Made by a program: the position numbers and the translations under genes
Notes under the pieces: model-generated
The model's database searches: none
Told to the model about the DNA's origin: nothing
Seen by the model: only the letters and a program-made list of their open reading frames with translations
Part shown: positions 8,004 to 17,024 of the stretch, piece after piece
Layout: every line of letters begins with the position of its first letter
How positions within the stretch are numbered: the stretch's first letter is position 1
DNA from: UBA1240 sp045599185
GTDB lineage: Bacteria > Spirochaetota > Spirochaetia > Treponematales > Treponemataceae
NCBI GenBank assembly: GCA_045599185.1
Contig: JAZRVO010000027.1
Span: 44,268 to 108,267 of the forward strand
Direction: 5' to 3'
DNA length: 64,000 nucleotides

Positions 8004-9857
8004 ATGAAAGTTGAAGACATCAAACACCCAAAAATCAAAGCTTGGGTTGAAGAATGTATCGCTATGTGTGAACCAGATGATGTTTACGTTTGCGATGGAT
8101 CTACTGCTGAATACGATCGCTTGATGCAGAAATGTGTTGATGCTGGTCTTGCTATTCCTCTCAAAAAGAAAGAAAACAGCTTCCTTTTCCGCTCACTTCC
8201 AAGTGACGTAGCACGTGTTGAAGCACGTACTTTTATTTCTTCTGTAAAAGAAGAAGATGCAGGTCCAACCAACCACTGGATTGATCCTGTTGAATTGAAA
8301 GCAACAATGAAAGGTTTGTACAAAGGCTGTATGCACGGCCGCACAATGTACGTTATTCCTTTCTGCATGGGTCCACTCGGTTCGCCAATTTCTAAAAACG
8401 GTATCGAAGTTACAGACTCTGAATACGTTGTTCTTAACATGGACATCATGACACGTGCCGGTTCTAAAGTTCTCGACCTTCTCGGAACAGACGGCGAATT
8501 CGTTCCATGTTTGCACTCAGTTGGTAAACCACTTAACAATGGTGAAAAAGACAACGGAATCTGGCCTTGTGCAGATGTTGAACACAAATACATTTCTCAG
8601 TTCCCAGACGAAGGACTCATCTGGTCTTACGGTTCAGGTTACGGCGGAAATGCTCTTCTTGGTAAAAAATGTTTCGCTCTTCGCATTGCAACTGTATTGG
8701 CTCGCAAAGAAGGCTGGCTTGCAGAACACATGCTTATCCTGAAACTTACTAACCCTAAAGGCGAAGTTAAATACGTTACAGGTGCTTTCCCGTCAGCTTG
8801 TGGTAAAACTAACCTGGCTATGCTTATTCCTACAATCCCAGGTTGGAAAGTTGAAACAATCGGTGACGATATTGCATGGATGAAATATGGCGAAGATGGC
8901 CGTTTGTACGCTATCAACCCAGAAGCTGGTTTCTTCGGTGTTGCACCTGGTACATCAGCAGAATCAAACAAAAACGCTCTTATTTCAGCAGAAAAGAACA
9001 CAATTTTTACAAACTGTGCTCTTACAGAAGACGGAGACGTTTGGTGGGAAGGTATCGGTTACCCTGCATCTGGCAAACTGGTTGACTGGAAAGGCAACAC
9101 ACGTGATGCTCTTCCAAAAGACAAGGCACCAAAAGGCGAAGAAATGGCTCACCCGAACGCACGCTTTACAGCACCTGCAAAACAGTGTCCATGTATCGCA
9201 CCAGAATGGGAAGATCCAAAAGGTGTTCCGATTTCTGCAATCCTTTTCGGTGGACGCCGTCCTTCAACAGTTCCGCTGGTACACCAGTCTCGCAACTGGA
9301 ACCACGGTGTATTCTTGGGTTCAATCGTAGGTTCAGAAATTACAGCTGCTTCTACAATCAACGCTGCAGAAGTTGGTAAAATCCGCCGCGACCCATTTGC
9401 TATTCTCCCATTCTGTGGTTACAACATGGGCGACTACTTCCAGCACTGGGTAAACGTTGGTAAAGCTGCAAAAGATCAGGACAAACTGCCAAAAATCTTC
9501 TACGTTAACTGGTTCCGCAAGGACGAAAACAACGCAGAACTTCCTGGCGGATTCATGTGGCCTGGTTACGGCGACAACTCACGCGTTTTGGCTTGGATTT
9601 TCGACCGCTGTAACAACGTTGACAACTGTGTTGAAACAGCTATCGGTTACATGCCAAAAGAAGGTGCCCTCAACCTCGAAGGTCTCGCAGATGTTTACAA
9701 GAAACAGATTCCTGCAATCACATCTGTTGACAAAGAAGGCTGGCTGAAAGAATGCAAAGACATTCGTGAAAACCACTACACCAAATTTGGTACACACCTT
9801 CCAAAAGAACTTGCAGACTGCTTGAACGATTTGGAAGCACGCTTGCAGAAAGCATAA
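8004..9857 (+). CDS. pckG: Phosphoenolpyruvate carboxykinase (GTP)
   Basis: The 617-aa enzyme interconverts oxaloacetate and phosphoenolpyruvate with GTP/GDP in the cytosol. In fermentative bacteria it often runs towards oxaloacetate, fixing CO2. The GTP-class signatures are clear: the P-loop PSACGKTNLAML near residue 265, the Mg/Mn site segment GDDIAWM, and RRDPFAILPFCGYNMGDYFQHW-type sequence (quoted in part) near 460. Length matches the GTP-dependent family (about 600 aa) and not the shorter ATP class. The start is the ATG at 8004, seven bases after GAAGGAG. Codon use is strongly biased (many C-ending Asn, Lys AAA), fitting high expression. Confidence 0.97.
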   Translation: MKVEDIKHPKIKAWVEECIAMCEPDDVYVCDGSTAEYDRLMQKCVDAGLAIPLKKKENSFLFRSLPSDVARVEARTFISSVKEEDAGPTNHWIDPVELKATMKGLYKGCMHGRTMYVIPFCMGPLGSPISKNGIEVTDSEYVVLNMDIMTRAGSKVLDLLGTDGEFVPCLHSVGKPLNNGEKDNGIWPCADVEHKYISQFPDEGLIWSYGSGYGGNALLGKKCFALRIATVLARKEGWLAEHMLILKLTNPKGEVKYVTGAFPSACGKTNLAMLIPTIPGWKVETIGDDIAWMKYGEDGRLYAINPEAGFFGVAPGTSAESNKNALISAEKNTIFTNCALTEDGDVWWEGIGYPASGKLVDWKGNTRDALPKDKAPKGEEMAHPNARFTAPAKQCPCIAPEWEDPKGVPISAILFGGRRPSTVPLVHQSRNWNHGVFLGSIVGSEITAASTINAAEVGKIRRDPFAILPFCGYNMGDYFQHWVNVGKAAKDQDKLPKIFYVNWFRKDENNAELPGGFMWPGYGDNSRVLAWIFDRCNNVDNCVETAIGYMPKEGALNLEGLADVYKKQIPAITSVDKEGWLKECKDIRENHYTKFGTHLPKELADCLNDLEARLQKA

Positions 9858-9888
9858 GTTTGTAGCAGGTTTTAACCTGTAACAAACG

Positions 9889-9921
9889 CAAAGCCCCGGG
9901 TAAAAATCCGGGGCTTTTTTT
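9889..9921 (+). terminator. Terminator of pckG
   Basis: AAAGCCCCGG (9890-9899) pairs with CCGGGGCTTT (9908-9917), followed by a T run. It is a compact GC-rich Rho-independent terminator. A smaller imperfect inverted repeat (CAGGTTTTAACCTG, near 9865-9879) precedes it. Confidence 0.85.
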
Positions 9922-10091
9922 GTGGTTTATAAAAAATAGCCAAATCACCGTCATCAAGTTGCAGGCGACTTTTTACTGAAAACACAGAAAATGCCGGTAC
10001 GGTTTTTCCTCGTTGCCGGGCTTGCAGTATTTCTGCACGCTCCGGCAAGTGGCAAACCTTTAAAGCATTCAAAAAAAACATATTTGGGCAT
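9922..10091. other. Intergenic gap between convergent pckG and ilvE, nothing recognised
   Basis: Apart from the two flanking terminators this stretch has no convincing reading frame with a ribosome site, no repeat shared with the rest of the window and no strong fold. Confidence 0.5.
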
Positions 10092-10129
10092 AAAAAAATG
10101 CAGCCGGTAAATGCCAGCTGCATTTTTTT
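10092..10129 (-). terminator. Terminator of ilvE
   Basis: A 13-bp stem (10092-10104 with 10117-10129; core ATGCAGC/GCTGCAT plus an A/T run) with a 12-nt loop. On the minus strand it ends in a T run just after the ilvE stop. The symmetric A and T runs could let it work in both directions. Confidence 0.8.
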
Positions 10130-10163
10130 TGTTATTTAAAACTTAAGTTAAAATGCACAAATG

Positions 10164-11252
10164 TTATTTAACTTTTTTGTTCCAGTTGTGGCTGTCGGCA
10201 ATTGAACCGTACTGGCCACCTTTAAGAATCTGCTGCAATTTTGCACCAACCGGACCTGGCTTGCGGTCGTTAAAAACGCGTTCCTTGCCTTCGTGCGTTA
10301 CGCTTTCAATTGGCGTAATGCCTGCGGCTGTACCTGTAACAAAACATTCAATTGCGCTGGACATAACTTCTGCAATGTCAATTTTGCGTTCTTCAACTTT
10401 GTAGCCGTTTTCTTTTGCAAGCTGAATAACGCTGCGGCGTGTAATGCCAGGCAAAATTGTATCGCCAAGTTCCGGTGTTACCAAAGTTCCGTCCTGCATT
10501 ACAAAGAAAATATTGCAGCTTGAACCTTCCTGAATATATTTGTGGTCGTCAGCATCAAGGAAAACTACTTCCATAAATCCGGCTTCTTCAGCTTCTTTTT
10601 TTGCAAGTGCCGAAATTACGTAGTTAGAAGCAGCTTTAATCCAGCCTGTTCCGTGTGGTGTTGCACGAATGCGGTTGGTTGTTGTTGCCTTTGTGTTGCC
10701 GCCTTTAAAATATGTAGAAACGGTTGTTGCACAAATGATAACGTAAGGTTCTTTAGAACAGCCAACGCCGATCGCGCCTTCACTGTTCATAAACGGACGC
10801 ATGTAAACACTGCTTGCAGTTGCGTAGTTGTCTTTTTCCCATTCCGGGTCGTATGCAGGAACATAACCAAGTTCTGCGTTGCGGCGTACAAATTCAACAG
10901 AAGCCTTTACGTACATGTCAACTGGGAAAGGTTCACATTTAAGGCCTTTCATTGAATTGTAAAAACGTTCACCATTGCAGTCCGGGCGGAAAATGCTGAT
11001 GCCGCCGTCTTTTGTAGAGAAAGCTTTCATGCCTTCAAAACAGCCGTATCCATACTGGCTGGTGTAGCTTACGCATGGCAGTCCAAACTGGTTGCGTTTT
11101 GCATAAACGGCAGCCCGGTCTTCTTCGCTCATTTTCATAAGTTCGTCATATGGAATATTGTCGACTTCAATCCATTTTTCTTCCCAAGTTTTTTTTGCTG
11201 AATTGTACTGTGCAAAGTAAATTACAGGGTACATGTCAAGATTAAATGCCAT
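10164..11252 (-). CDS. ilvE: Branched-chain amino acid aminotransferase
   Basis: The 362-aa fold type IV PLP enzyme catalyses the last step of Ile/Leu/Val synthesis or the first step of their breakdown. The active-site Lys is in GTGWIKAASNYV, and the family pattern ending EGSSCNIFFV follows, with GITRRSVIQLA after it. Length and order fit the longer group II IlvE proteins. I start at the ATG at 11252, preceded by GGAGGA at a five-base distance. An in-frame ATG ten codons upstream lacks a ribosome site. No other ilv or leu genes are in the window. Confidence 0.93.
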   Translation of the reverse strand: MAFNLDMYPVIYFAQYNSAKKTWEEKWIEVDNIPYDELMKMSEEDRAAVYAKRNQFGLPCVSYTSQYGYGCFEGMKAFSTKDGGISIFRPDCNGERFYNSMKGLKCEPFPVDMYVKASVEFVRRNAELGYVPAYDPEWEKDNYATASSVYMRPFMNSEGAIGVGCSKEPYVIICATTVSTYFKGGNTKATTTNRIRATPHGTGWIKAASNYVISALAKKEAEEAGFMEVVFLDADDHKYIQEGSSCNIFFVMQDGTLVTPELGDTILPGITRRSVIQLAKENGYKVEERKIDIAEVMSSAIECFVTGTAAGITPIESVTHEGKERVFNDRKPGPVGAKLQQILKGGQYGSIADSHNWNKKVK

Positions 11253-11330
11253 AATTTTCCTCCGTTTTATAGCTTTTTGCATTTATATGTCAGTGACAGC
11301 TAAAAAGTTTAGTCTTGCTTAAGTTTCTTT

Positions 11331-11359
11331 AGTATAAAACTTTAACAAATTGCTTTCAA
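11331..11359 (-). promoter_or_regulatory. Sigma70 promoter of ilvE
   Basis: TTGAAA (11354-11359) and TATACT (11331-11336) with a 17-bp spacer on the minus strand. The predicted leader is about 70 nt. I looked for an Ile/Leu/Val-rich leader peptide and found none. Confidence 0.6.
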
Positions 11360-11445
11360 GTCGAAATTTTATCTAAAATTTACCAGCCATTTTTGCTTAA
11401 AAAATTCAGAATAAAATCCATGTAGAAACTCTTTAATTTTTTCAC

Positions 11446-11451
11446 TATAAT
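11446..11451 (+). promoter_or_regulatory. -10 box of the ychF promoter
   Basis: A perfect TATAAT lies about 34 bases before the ychF ATG. The matching -35 position reads TAGAAA (11423-11428) at 17 bp, a four-of-six match. Confidence 0.5.
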
Positions 11452-11484
11452 AAAAACCCAAATAAAATTGAAAAAGGAACTTTT

Positions 11485-12594
11485 ATGGCTATAAATTGTG
11501 GTATCGTAGGCTTGCCTAACGTTGGAAAGTCAACTATTTTTTCAGCATTAACGTCTGCACCGGCAGAAGCCGCCAACTATCCATTCTGTACAATCAACCC
11601 TAACGTGGGCATTGTCGACTTGCCGGATTCGCGCCTTGACTATCTGGCTGAAAAATTTGCAACAAAACGCAAAGTGCCTGCAACAGTTGAATTTGTAGAC
11701 ATCGCCGGCTTGGTAAAAGGCGCTTCAAAAGGCGAAGGTTTGGGCAACCAGTTTCTGGCAAACATTCGCGAAGTTGGCGTTATTGCCCATGTTGTGCGCT
11801 GTTTTGAAAACGCCGACATTGTGCACGTAAACAACAAAATTGACCCTGCCGACGATATTGAAACAATCAACATGGAACTTGCCTTTGCCGATTTGGACAC
11901 GGTTAACAAGCGCATTGAAAAAGCACAGCGCGCAAGCCGCGTTATGGGCAAAGACGAACAGAAAAAAGCCGCCGTTGTTCTTGGTGCGCTGGACAAAATT
12001 AAGCCGCTTTTGGAAAACGGAAAAAGTGCCCGTCAGGCAGAACTTACCGATGACGAAAAAGAAGCTGTTTACGACTGTCACCTTATTACGATGAAACCGC
12101 AGATGTACGTTTGCAACGTTGACGAAGACGGCATTCGCAACGGCAACAAGTACATTGAAACCGTTAAAAAAATTGCTGCCGAAGAAGGTTCTGACGTGGT
12201 GGTAATTTGCGGCAAATTTGAAGCGGAACTTGCCGAAATGGGCAGCGCAGAAGAACGTCTGGAATTTTTAGGCGAGCTTGGCCTTAAAGAAAGCGGTTTG
12301 GCCGTTTTGGCACGCGCCGCATACCACTTAATGGGCTTGCGCACTTTCCTTACGGCAGGCGAAGATGAATGCCGCGCTTGGACAATTCATGCCGGCGACA
12401 CTGCGCCAAAAGCTGCCGGCGTTATTCACACCGACTTTGAAAAAGGCTTTATTAAAGCCGAAACCTATGCTTTTGATGATTTGGTTAAGTACGGCAGCGA
12501 AGCAGAAATTAAGGCCGCCGGCAAATACCGCATTGAAGGCAAGGAATACATCGTTCAGGACGGTGACGTAATTTTCTTCAAATTCAACGTGTAA
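11485..12594 (+). CDS. ychF: Ribosome-binding ATPase YchF (Obg family)
   Basis: The 369-aa protein has the YchF layout: a G domain with GLPNVGKST (P-loop), DIAGLVKGASKGEGLG (G3) and the altered NVDE in place of NKxD, which shifts preference from GTP to ATP. A coiled-coil insertion (about 130-200) and a C-terminal TGS domain ending in GDVIFFKFNV follow. YchF binds the 50S subunit and influences translation and oxidative-stress responses. AAGGA lies before the ATG. It is the only gene on its transcript and is followed by the first copy of the 181-bp repeat. Confidence 0.96.
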   Translation: MAINCGIVGLPNVGKSTIFSALTSAPAEAANYPFCTINPNVGIVDLPDSRLDYLAEKFATKRKVPATVEFVDIAGLVKGASKGEGLGNQFLANIREVGVIAHVVRCFENADIVHVNNKIDPADDIETINMELAFADLDTVNKRIEKAQRASRVMGKDEQKKAAVVLGALDKIKPLLENGKSARQAELTDDEKEAVYDCHLITMKPQMYVCNVDEDGIRNGNKYIETVKKIAAEEGSDVVVICGKFEAELAEMGSAEERLEFLGELGLKESGLAVLARAAYHLMGLRTFLTAGEDECRAWTIHAGDTAPKAAGVIHTDFEKGFIKAETYAFDDLVKYGSEAEIKAAGKYRIEGKEYIVQDGDVIFFKFNV

Positions 12595-12619
12595 AATTAA
12601 CGGAAACGTAAAATATTTA

Positions 12620-12800
12620 GGCCGAATGTCGAGTTTATATGGAATGTCCAAAAAACAGCCTTTCGACAGTCCCCTCCACGAAAAAAAGCGTTTAACCTTC
12701 AGTCGTGACGAGTTTTTTTCGTGGCAGTGCCTGTCTGCGGCTGTTTTTAGCACAATTAATAAATGTCTTTTGGCCTTTTACGCAAAACTCGATTTTGACC
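12620..12800 (+). repeat. 181-bp palindromic dispersed repeat, copy 1
   Basis: This copy has outer inverted ends (GGCCGAATGTCGAGTTT at 12620-12636 and AAAACTCGATTTTGACC at 12784-12800). Inner arms run from AAACAGCCTTTCGACAG to CTGTCTGCGGCTGTTT and enclose CACGAAAAAAA and TTTTTTTCGTG. The whole unit can fold into one long imperfect hairpin. Related copies lie at 37567-37760 (same direction) and 55435-55615 (reverse). No transposase or convincing gene is inside. It resembles a non-autonomous, MITE-like or REP-like element. Confidence 0.85.
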
Positions 12801-12828
12801 TGTTCATATAATTTTTTCAAAAACGGAA

Positions 12829-12869
12829 ACGCCGGTTATAAATGTTCAATTTGTGCCGGTGTTTTTTTG
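12829..12869 (+). terminator. Weak terminator between the repeat and the nuclease-fold gene
   Basis: ACGCCGG (12829-12835) pairs with CCGGTGT (12856-12862) including one G-U pair, followed by a T7 run. It could end ychF transcription that has passed the repeat. Confidence 0.45.
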
Positions 12870-12973
12870 TCTTCAGTGCCTGTCTTTTAAAATCTTTTGT
12901 AATTTTTTATTTTTTTCATTCAAAATTGCAAAAAAAATATTTTTTTTCGTATTAAAGCCTTTAAGAGGTACTT

Positions 12974-13993
12974 ATGAAAAAACAAATAACATGTATTGCA
13001 ATTTTGCTGGTTTTGGTGCTTGGGCTGCTGGCCTATAAAAACGCGGAAAAACAGAAAAATGGCAAAACCCTTGCGGTAATGTCCTACAACGCCCAGTGTT
13101 TTTTTGACAGCGTTTATGACGGCTGCGAGTATGACGAATTTGGCGCAAAAAGCAAATACTGGAACGAAGTGCGCTACGTTGCCCGGCTGGAAAATCTAGC
13201 CGCCGTTATAAACAGGCATGCCGTCGATGTTCTGTTCTTGCAGGAAATTGAAAACAGCCGGATTATTGAAGATTTGTTTAATTTTCTGCCGGTTTCTACG
13301 CCGTATAAATTCGCCTGTTTTGCAAAGGAAGAAAACGGCGCTTTCGGCTGCGCGGTTCTGTCAAAATATCCCATAAAAAGCATGAAAACCCATCAGTTTA
13401 CGTTTGCAACTAACGGCAAAATTAACAAAACTTCAACCCGGCCGCTTTTGCAGGTGCAAATTGAACACCCAAAAACCGAACTGGTGGTTTTTGCCGTGCA
13501 CTGGAAATCCAAAAAGGGCAGTGACAGCGAAAGTGAATTCATACGGTTCGGTCAGGAATATATTCTTGCCCGCCAAATTGAAAAAATTATGGCGCAGTTT
13601 GAAACGCATTTGGGCAAAATGCCCTGCGTGCTGGTTGCAGGCGACTTTAACCGCAGCATTGAAGAATTTAGCCCCGGCACTTTACCCGGCAATGTTGCCC
13701 TGCAGGGCAAAAACACAAAAATCGAACTGGTTTCGCCGTGGCTGGTTTTTGCTGATTCTGCAGAATTGTCTGCACCCGGCAGTTACTGCTATCAGGGCGA
13801 ATGGTCTAAAATTGACAATATCTTTATGGCCGACACTGGTGGCACAGGTTTGGACGGTGCGTTTTTTTCTGATTTTTCAGTTATTACCGACGGTGGCATG
13901 CTGGACAAGAATGGCGAACCCAAGCGTTACTTTGCCTTTAAAGGCGAAGGTTTTTCTGACCATTTGCCGGTTTGGGCGCAGATTACTTTCTGA
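12974..13993 (+). CDS. Exported endonuclease/exonuclease/phosphatase (EEP) family protein
   Basis: The 339-aa protein starts with a signal peptide or anchor (residues 5-20). The EEP fold motifs follow in order: SYNAQ (Asn for metal), FLQEIEN (catalytic Glu), VFAVHWKSKKG (His), VAGDFNRS (Asp/Asn) and the final GFSDHLPVWA (Asp-His pair). All catalytic residues are present, so it is probably an active phosphodiesterase. The substrate could be DNA, inositol phosphates or phospholipid head groups. An AGAGG ribosome site precedes the ATG. Its end overlaps the end of the convergent phosphopantetheinyl transferase gene by 11 nt. Confidence 0.85.
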   Translation: MKKQITCIAILLVLVLGLLAYKNAEKQKNGKTLAVMSYNAQCFFDSVYDGCEYDEFGAKSKYWNEVRYVARLENLAAVINRHAVDVLFLQEIENSRIIEDLFNFLPVSTPYKFACFAKEENGAFGCAVLSKYPIKSMKTHQFTFATNGKINKTSTRPLLQVQIEHPKTELVVFAVHWKSKKGSDSESEFIRFGQEYILARQIEKIMAQFETHLGKMPCVLVAGDFNRSIEEFSPGTLPGNVALQGKNTKIELVSPWLVFADSAELSAPGSYCYQGEWSKIDNIFMADTGGTGLDGAFFSDFSVITDGGMLDKNGEPKRYFAFKGEGFSDHLPVWAQITF

Positions 13994-14675
13994 AAGTTTG
14001 GTAAAGGTCGATTTTTTGAATGATTTGTGATAAATCCGCCGGTTCAAAGTCGGCCTTTTCCTGTTTTTCGCAGATTGAAAGAAAATAACCGTCGATTCCG
14101 TCAAGAGTCTGGCAGTAAAAGCTGGTTTTCTGGCCGTTTTTGTAAATAAAACCGTCGTCTGCAATAACATTTACCAGCGAAAGGTCTATCAATAGCCCTT
14201 CGCCGGTGGCTTTTACGTAGCTTTCTTTGCGCGTCCATATCCGGCAAAAGCGCCTGTTGCGTTCAGTTTCGTCAAGGCGGGTTAAAAATGCAAGCTCTTC
14301 TTTTGTGCAGCATTTGTTCATAAGGGCTTCGCTAACTTTACGCACCCGTTCAATGTCTATGCCAATGTCGGCACTGCTTACGGCACAGGCGGCGTAAATG
14401 CCTGCGTGAGAAAGATTTGCGCAAATTGAACTGTAATCTTTAATGACTGGTTTTTTTTGCGGAAGGAAAGCCAGTTGAACCGGCTGTGGAACTTGCGGAT
14501 AAAGTTTTGAAATGCCGTAATTTAACAAAAGCCCGGCTCCCAAAGACCGGGCTTTATCTTTTTGATGTTTATAGCCAGTGGCACTTTTTTGCCGCTCGCT
14601 GCTTACCAGCGGCAAAAAAGCATTGAAATTCTGGGAATCTTCTAAAAATTCAACATTGGCATAAAAAATGTGCAT
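13983..14675 (-). CDS. 4'-phosphopantetheinyl transferase, Sfp type
   Basis: The 230-aa protein carries the two Sfp signatures: IGIDIERV (Asp107 and Glu109, Mg binding) and WTRKESYVKATGEGL (Glu151, Lys). It moves the phosphopantetheine arm of CoA onto carrier proteins. No polyketide or peptide synthetase gene is in the window, so the partner could be the fatty-acid acyl carrier protein. The gene starts 11 nt after the chemoreceptor stop, with no clear ribosome site, suggesting coupled translation on the same mRNA. Confidence 0.87.
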   Translation of the reverse strand: MHIFYANVEFLEDSQNFNAFLPLVSSERQKSATGYKHQKDKARSLGAGLLLNYGISKLYPQVPQPVQLAFLPQKKPVIKDYSSICANLSHAGIYAACAVSSADIGIDIERVRKVSEALMNKCCTKEELAFLTRLDETERNRRFCRIWTRKESYVKATGEGLLIDLSLVNVIADDGFIYKNGQKTSFYCQTLDGIDGYFLSICEKQEKADFEPADLSQIIQKIDLYQTFRK

Positions 14676-14686
14676 TATTTTTAGCT

Positions 14687-16894
14687 TTATGCTTCAATCT
14701 TAAAACGCGACATTTTTTTGTTCATCATGTCGATGTGATTGGTTGTTTCGTCTGTAATATCGGCAACGGTTAACGCAGCGCCTTCAATGGTTTCAATTTC
14801 TTTACCCATTTCAGTAATGCTTGTGTTTACAACAGTGCTGATGTCCTTAAGTTTTTCTACGGTTTTGGCAATGCTTGAGCTGGAAGAACTGATGCTCTGG
14901 GTTGCGCTGTTAATTTCCTGGTTCATTTCAGAAATACGGCTTAATCCGTTCAAAACTTCCTTGCTTGCCGCAGATTCTTCCGTTACGGACATGTTTACCT
15001 GCGACAGAAGGCTTTCAATGTTGCTGATAAGCGAAACGATGTCGTCAAATGAAGATTTTGAAGCAAGGTTTGCCTGTACAATTGAAGCTACGCCAGAATC
15101 CATCTGCTGAACCTGTTCCTTAATCTGGGCTGTCTGTTCAGTAGAATCTTCTGCAAGTTTTCTGATTTCTTCTGCAACAACGGCAAAACCCTTACCAGAA
15201 TCACCGGCGTGGGCTGCTTCAATTGCGGCGTTCATTGCAAGCATGTTGGTCTGGTTTGCAATTTCTTCAATAATTGTATTGGTTGCTGTCAGGTTTTCTG
15301 CAAGTTCAACAATTTTGGTAATTGCGCTTTCAACTTCTTCCTGCTTTTCAAGGCCGCTGTGAGAAGCCGTCATTAACTGCTTGTACTGGGTACTTAAGGT
15401 GTTTACGGTAGAGTTTACCGAAGCAATTGTTGCTACCATTTCCTGCGTTGCGCTTGAAGACTGGTCAACGCTGTCAATCTGGGCTTCAATGGTTTCTTCA
15501 AATTTTCTGATGTTGTCAAGAATTGATTTAAGTTCCTGACTTGTCATTTCAACCTGATTGCTCTGTTCGTTGGTAACAGAAACAACCTTGGAAAGGTTTG
15601 ATGCCAGCGCCTGTGTCTGGGCTTTTGTATCGCTGGCACTCTGGCTAAGCTGGCCGCCGCTTGTGGAAAGCTTGCGGTTAATTTCCTTTATTCCGCTTAA
15701 CATGCCTTTTGTTTCGTCAATCATGCTTTTAAAGGCACGGGTCGTCTGTCCAATTTCGTCATTTTTCTGCAAGCTTTCGTTTGGGAATTCGTAGGTGTAG
15801 TCGCCCTGTGCAAGTGTTTCTGAAATTTTTGCAAGCTGAATGACAGGCACGATACTGAATTTGTTAAGTATTACGAAAAGGAACATCATAAGTGCTGCAA
15901 GACAGATAACACCTAAAATGATTGTCTGGTTGATGCATCTTACAACCGGCTTGTTCAGCGATTTTGTAGGAACGTTGATGCAGAGACACCATTTTGCAGG
16001 CTGGTAAAAACCAATTTCAACAGGCACGCAAATATTCAGGATTTTTTCGCCGTTTATGTTAATTTGCTTTTGTACGGGACTGTCCTGATTCATGGCTGTC
16101 TTTATGTTTTCAATGCCCGACGGATTTGTTTTTTGCCATAAAAGGTTTACGTTCTGGCCAATTGTTTCCGTTGCGTGGGAATAAATAATTGTGCCTTCGG
16201 CGGTTGTAACCGTAATTGAAGTACCGTCCAGAAGGTCGGCATCGTTAAAGGTTGCACCGATAAAGTCTGCGTTAATGTCTACGCCGCAAACACCAATAAC
16301 ATTGTTTTTTCCGTCGGTTATTGGGGCACAAATACTGGTGGTCAGGTAATCATCGTAAAGGTAAGGTTCAAGAAACGTTACTTTTTTGGAATTTTTAGGA
16401 AGGCTGTAATAATCTTCGTTTTTTTCTCTTTCAAATGATGTATATTCGGGTGTTTCCGGGTTTTCTATATAGAACATAGGCGTGTATCGGCCGTATTCAT
16501 CGCCCTGCGTATATGCAAATTCTGCATCGTTTCCCAAAGAATCCGGTTCCATCATAACCCAAAGAGCTTTAAGCCCGTTAATCTGTTTGTTTTGTGGAAA
16601 AGTTGTAAGATAATAGGAAAGCATACGGTTAAGAATGTTGCGGTTGCGAACGCCGCAGTTAAGTACGCTTTTAAAAGAACTTGTAACGCCGTTAACAATG
16701 TGCTCATAGCTTGTAATTGTATTCTGAATTTCCAGGGCGTAGTCAAAACCCTGACTTTCTACATAGTCAATAGCTACTTCTCGGTAACTGGCAGAAAAAA
16801 CAGAAGAAACACGGCCTGTTAAAAGGACGATACTTATAACTAACAAAATTGCTGCCGGAATAGTTATTTTCCAGCGTAAACTAAAGGTCTTCAT
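14687..16894 (-). CDS. Methyl-accepting chemotaxis protein with dCache sensor
   Basis: This 735-aa receptor has a cytoplasmic start, TM1 (about residues 9-30), a large periplasmic dCache-type domain (about 40-310; YLYDDYLTTSICAPI and GVCGVDINADFI are typical), TM2 (about 322-345), a HAMP domain and a long signalling coiled coil. Its conserved tip includes NQTNMLAMNAAIEAAHAG near residue 545. dCache domains usually bind amino acids or other small metabolites. It ends in SRFKIEA, with no CheR-binding tail. I start at the ATG at 16894 because a TTGACA/TATCAT promoter lies directly in front of it, inside the longer frame. Confidence 0.93.
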   Translation of the reverse strand: MKTFSLRWKITIPAAILLVISIVLLTGRVSSVFSASYREVAIDYVESQGFDYALEIQNTITSYEHIVNGVTSSFKSVLNCGVRNRNILNRMLSYYLTTFPQNKQINGLKALWVMMEPDSLGNDAEFAYTQGDEYGRYTPMFYIENPETPEYTSFEREKNEDYYSLPKNSKKVTFLEPYLYDDYLTTSICAPITDGKNNVIGVCGVDINADFIGATFNDADLLDGTSITVTTAEGTIIYSHATETIGQNVNLLWQKTNPSGIENIKTAMNQDSPVQKQININGEKILNICVPVEIGFYQPAKWCLCINVPTKSLNKPVVRCINQTIILGVICLAALMMFLFVILNKFSIVPVIQLAKISETLAQGDYTYEFPNESLQKNDEIGQTTRAFKSMIDETKGMLSGIKEINRKLSTSGGQLSQSASDTKAQTQALASNLSKVVSVTNEQSNQVEMTSQELKSILDNIRKFEETIEAQIDSVDQSSSATQEMVATIASVNSTVNTLSTQYKQLMTASHSGLEKQEEVESAITKIVELAENLTATNTIIEEIANQTNMLAMNAAIEAAHAGDSGKGFAVVAEEIRKLAEDSTEQTAQIKEQVQQMDSGVASIVQANLASKSSFDDIVSLISNIESLLSQVNMSVTEESAASKEVLNGLSRISEMNQEINSATQSISSSSSSIAKTVEKLKDISTVVNTSITEMGKEIETIEGAALTVADITDETTNHIDMMNKKMSRFKIEA

Positions 16895-16903
16895 ACATAT
16901 TCC

Positions 16904-16932
16904 ATGATAAAGGTATAAATTTTCAGTGTCAA
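16904..16932 (-). promoter_or_regulatory. Sigma70 promoter abutting the dCache chemoreceptor start
   Basis: TTGACA (16927-16932), 17 bp, TATCAT (16904-16909), then nine bases to the ATG. The predicted mRNA leader is about two or three bases. Confidence 0.65.
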
Positions 16933-17024
16933 TAAAAGTTTCGGTTAAGAAACTTCTATTTTTCACTTATAAATTCCAATGATTTTATAATTCCTATTGT
17001 TTTACAATATTTATGGACTGTAGA

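Noticed and set aside
11253..11484. Ile/Leu/Val leader peptide upstream of ilvE
   Set aside because: A good promoter and 70-nt leader exist, but no short frame rich in branched-chain codons and no terminator precede the gene.
12626..12890. Short frames inside repeat copy 1 and just after it
   Set aside because: Their translations are not conserved between repeat copies and they lack ribosome sites.
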